NCBI GenBank assembly: GCA_029239635.1
Contig: JARBUN010000038.1
Span: 1 to 38,255, forward strand
Length of the DNA stretch: 38,255 nt
Reading direction: 5' to 3'
Origin: Microbacterium sp.
GTDB lineage: Bacteria > Actinomycetota > Actinomycetes > Actinomycetales > Microbacteriaceae
In this document: positions 36,192 to 38,255 of the stretch, piece by piece
Layout of the letters: each line of letters opens with the position of its first letter
Numbering within the stretch: the first letter of the stretch is position 1
The notes under the pieces: generated by a model
The model's input: only the letters and a program-made list of their open reading frames with translations
Database searches by the model: none
What the model was told of the DNA's origin: nothing
Translations under genes and position numbers: made by a program

Positions 36192-36848
36192 ATGACCAGA
36201 CTTCAGGGAAAGACCGCGCTCATCACGGGTGCGGCCACCGGGATCGGTTTCGCCGTCGCCGCGCGCTTCGCCCGGGAGGGCGCCCGCGTGCTCATCGGCG
36301 ACAGGGACGCGGATGCCACGGCCGCCGCCGTCGCGCGGATCGGCGACGCCGCACGGGCCGCCGTCCTCGACATCTCCGACGAGCAGTCCGTCGCCGCCGC
36401 CTTCGCCGACGCCCGCGCCGCGGGATGGACGCCCGACGTCGTCGTCGCGAACGCGGGCGTGCAGCTGTTCGGCCAGGACGCGCCCATCGCCGACCTCGAT
36501 CTCGCGGTGTGGCAGCGCACCGTCGATGTGAACCTCACGGGGACCTTCCTCACGATCAAGCATGCGGTCCGCGCGATGCGCGACACGGGCGGGTCGATCA
36601 TCGTGACCGGCAGCCCCACCGGGATCACCGGCGAGGGTCGCGCCTTCACGGCCTACAGCGCCACGAAAGCGGGCATCCACGGGCTCACGCGCACGGTCGC
36701 CGCGGCATATGCCGATCGCGGCATCCGGGTCAACACCGTCGTGCCCGCCTACACCGAGACCTCCCTCGTGACGACGATCACGGAGGATCCCGAAGCGCGC
36801 GCCGCGATCATCGGGCGCATCCCCGACGGCGGCATGTCGACGCTCTGA
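36192..36848 (+). CDS. Short-chain dehydrogenase/reductase, C-terminally shortened; candidate apiose dehydrogenase
   Basis: A 218-aa classical SDR. The cofactor loop TGAATGIG begins at about residue 12, NAGV follows, and the catalytic Tyr155 and Lys159 (YSATK) are present. The protein stops after IIGRIPDGGMSTL, about 35-40 residues earlier than typical SDRs: the usual GRxGxPEDIA segment and final VDGG strand are missing, although they pack at the subunit interface. The stop is followed within two bases by the next start codon. A heptamer, CATGTCG, occurs at 36833-36839 and again at 36849-36855 across the junction. In the pathway it could oxidise D-apiose to the lactone, a step done by a different family (ApsD) in known systems. 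Activity of the shortened form is uncertain. Confidence 0.82.
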   Translation: MTRLQGKTALITGAATGIGFAVAARFAREGARVLIGDRDADATAAAVARIGDAARAAVLDISDEQSVAAAFADARAAGWTPDVVVANAGVQLFGQDAPIADLDLAVWQRTVDVNLTGTFLTIKHAVRAMRDTGGSIIVTGSPTGITGEGRAFTAYSATKAGIHGLTRTVAAAYADRGIRVNTVVPAYTETSLVTTITEDPEARAAIIGRIPDGGMSTL

Positions 36849-36849
36849 C

Positions 36850-38255
36850 ATGTCGTGGGCGGAGCCGGGTGAGGCATGGACGGGAGGGCGGTGGTCGCTC
36901 GACCTCCGGGGAGACGAGCTCGCCGATCTCACGCTCGACGGGATCCCCGTGCTGCGCAGCGTCCGCCTGGTGCTGCGCGACCGCGACTGGGGCACCGTCG
37001 ACCTCGCCGTCACCCGCCGCGAGGTCACGTCCTCGGCGTTGACCCTGCACGTCCGCGGGGGCGGGATCGTGGGCACGGTCGCGGTGCGCGCCGACGGGAC
37101 GCGCCTCGAGGTCGTCGCCGACGTGACCGCGCAGAACGAGGTCGAGACGAACCGCCTCGGCCTGGTGGTCCTGCATCCCCCCGCCGTCGCCGGGTCGGAG
37201 CTCGCGGTCGTCCACCCGGACGGCACCGTCGAGCACACGCGCTTCCCGCGCGCGATCAGCCCGCACCAGCCGGCGTTCGACATCGCGGGGCTGGCGTGGG
37301 AGGACCGGGGGCTCGCCGTGGCGATGGACGTCGAGGGCGACGTGTTCGAGATGGAAGACCAGCGCAACTGGACGGATGCCTCGTTCAAGACGTACAGTCG
37401 CCCGCTCTCGCTGCCGTTTCCCTACCGGCTCCCCGCGGGAACGCGGGTGCGCCAGGCGGTGACGCTGCACGTCACGGGGCGAGCGGCCCCCTCCCCGACC
37501 GCCGATGACGAGGTGGTCCTGCGACGAGCCGGCGTCGTGCCCGCGATCGGCGTCGGCGCCGCGACGGCGCCGGACCCGGCGCCCCGTCCCGCGCCGGTCG
37601 GCTCCTTCGTCCGCGTCGAGCTCCACCTCTCCTCCCCCGCGTGGCGCGCGGCGCTCGCTCGCGCCGCTGCCGCCGGGCTCCCGCTCGACGTGCGGTTCGT
37701 GCGCCCCTCCGCCCCCGAGCTGTTCGCGGGGGTATCCGCCCTGCGGGACCTTCCCCTGCGCACGGTCGGTGCCTTCGCCGGCGAGGGACCCGGGAAGCAC
37801 GTGTCGGATGCCACGACCGTGGCCGCGCTGCGCGCAGCGCTCCGCGAGGCGGGGCTCGACGTGCCCGTGGTCGGGGGCGCCCGCACGCACTTCACCGAGC
37901 TGAACCGCGGGCGCGACCTGCTCCCCGACGACCTCGACGGCGTCGGCTTCGCCGTGACCCCGCTGTTCCACTCGCGCGCGACGGCGCAGCTCGTGGAGTC
38001 GCTCGGCATCCTGCCCCTCATCGCGCGTCAGGCGGTGGAGCTGTCCGGGGGCATCCCCCTGCACGTCGGCCCGGTGACCCTGCGCCCGCACGTCGACGCG
38101 GTCGCGACGACTCCGGAGCCGGTTCCGCGCACCGCCGACCTGCGCGACGGGTACGGTCCCGCGCTCCTCGACGCGGCCGATCCGCGCCAGAGCGCCCCGG
38201 AGCTCGCGGCCTGGACGGTGGCGAGCCTCGCCGCGCTGACGACACCGGGGGTCGC
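36850..38255 (+). CDS. apnL: D-apionate lactonase-like protein (5' part, runs off the window)
   Basis: An open frame from the ATG at 36850 to the window end, at least 468 residues. It starts MSWAEPGEAWTGGRWSLDL, continues as a beta-rich N-terminal domain with QRNWTDASFKTYSRPLSLPF (about residues 175-195), and then becomes a TIM-barrel-like region (SFVRVELHLSSPAWRAAL; VVGGARTHFTELNR; FAVTPLFHSRATAQLVESLG). This arrangement and the QRNWTDASFKTY segment match D-apionolactonase ApnL as I recall it. It would hydrolyse D-apionolactone to D-apionate. No clear ribosome-binding site precedes it, as the SDR stop lies two bases upstream, so translation probably depends on the SDR gene. Confidence 0.76.
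   Translation, partial: MSWAEPGEAWTGGRWSLDLRGDELADLTLDGIPVLRSVRLVLRDRDWGTVDLAVTRREVTSSALTLHVRGGGIVGTVAVRADGTRLEVVADVTAQNEVETNRLGLVVLHPPAVAGSELAVVHPDGTVEHTRFPRAISPHQPAFDIAGLAWEDRGLAVAMDVEGDVFEMEDQRNWTDASFKTYSRPLSLPFPYRLPAGTRVRQAVTLHVTGRAAPSPTADDEVVLRRAGVVPAIGVGAATAPDPAPRPAPVGSFVRVELHLSSPAWRAALARAAAAGLPLDVRFVRPSAPELFAGVSALRDLPLRTVGAFAGEGPGKHVSDATTVAALRAALREAGLDVPVVGGARTHFTELNRGRDLLPDDLDGVGFAVTPLFHSRATAQLVESLGILPLIARQAVELSGGIPLHVGPVTLRPHVDAVATTPEPVPRTADLRDGYGPALLDAADPRQSAPELAAWTVASLAALTTPGV

Overview
The window is about 70% GC, with GAC/CTC/GTC-rich codons, frequent GTG starts and tight ATGA/GTGA gene overlaps. Coding style, protein content and the recurrent GGATGCC/GGCATCC heptamer suggest an actinobacterium of the Microbacteriaceae, most likely Microbacterium or a close relative (inference, not tested by search). 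The lifestyle is that of a plant-polysaccharide degrader. Almost every block is a sugar acquisition, sugar cleavage or sugar catabolism unit, separated by small regulatory or defence islands.

Layout. (1) 1-14464, rightward: the end of a family 5 solute-binding protein, an oligosaccharide/oligopeptide-type ABC transporter (permease, permease-ATPase fusion, ATPase), then GH3 with a PA14 insert, a beta-lactamase-fold hydrolase, GH43, GH78 alpha-L-rhamnosidase and a DUF5060/apiosidase-like/DUF5605 glycosidase. Together these look like uptake and trimming of rhamnose/xylose/arabinose-bearing plant oligosaccharides. (2) 14501-15312: a DUF1778/GNAT toxin-antitoxin pair behind a perfect inverted repeat. 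(3) 15362-17425: an orphan 317-aa protein, a convergent terminator, and a leftward pair made of a small membrane protein and a secreted protein of unknown function. (4) 17695-28121, leftward: alpha-galactosidase GH36, two sugar ABC permeases, a lipoprotein binding protein, a secreted GH39-like multi-domain glycosidase (frameshifted), a WxL-like surface protein (frameshifted) and a DUF916-like membrane protein with a sortase-type LAQTG tail. It is divergent from a LacI repressor at 28257-29285, and three operator copies lie between them. Every junction from the second permease downward carries a perfect GC-rich hairpin. (5) 29343-30562: soxR divergent from a VOC-family gene across a near-canonical SoxR box. 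(6) 30735-38255: a FadR-type GntR regulator divergent from a six-gene operon plus a seventh cut by the window edge. The genes are a fused DhaK-DhaL kinase, an RpiB-like isomerase, a TIM-like isomerase, a sugar-phosphate-isomerase-fold protein, a phosphogluconate-dehydrogenase-like oxidoreductase, an SDR, and a D-apionate-lactonase-like protein.

Block 6 reads as an oxidative D-apiose/D-apionate pathway: SDR (candidate dehydrogenase), ApnL lactonase, ApnO oxidoisomerase, OiaC decarboxylase giving L-erythrulose, then LerK kinase, LerI and DerI isomerases to D-erythrose 4-phosphate. With the apiosidase-like glycosidase of block 1 it suggests use of apiose-containing pectin (RG-II) or apiosylated glycosides.

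Recurring themes are leaderless promoters (a -10-like hexamer 6-8 nt before the start codon) on the regulatory and small genes, and two adjacent single-base frameshifts of opposite sign in the surface-protein cluster. No tRNA, rRNA, CRISPR array, transposase or prophage gene was seen.
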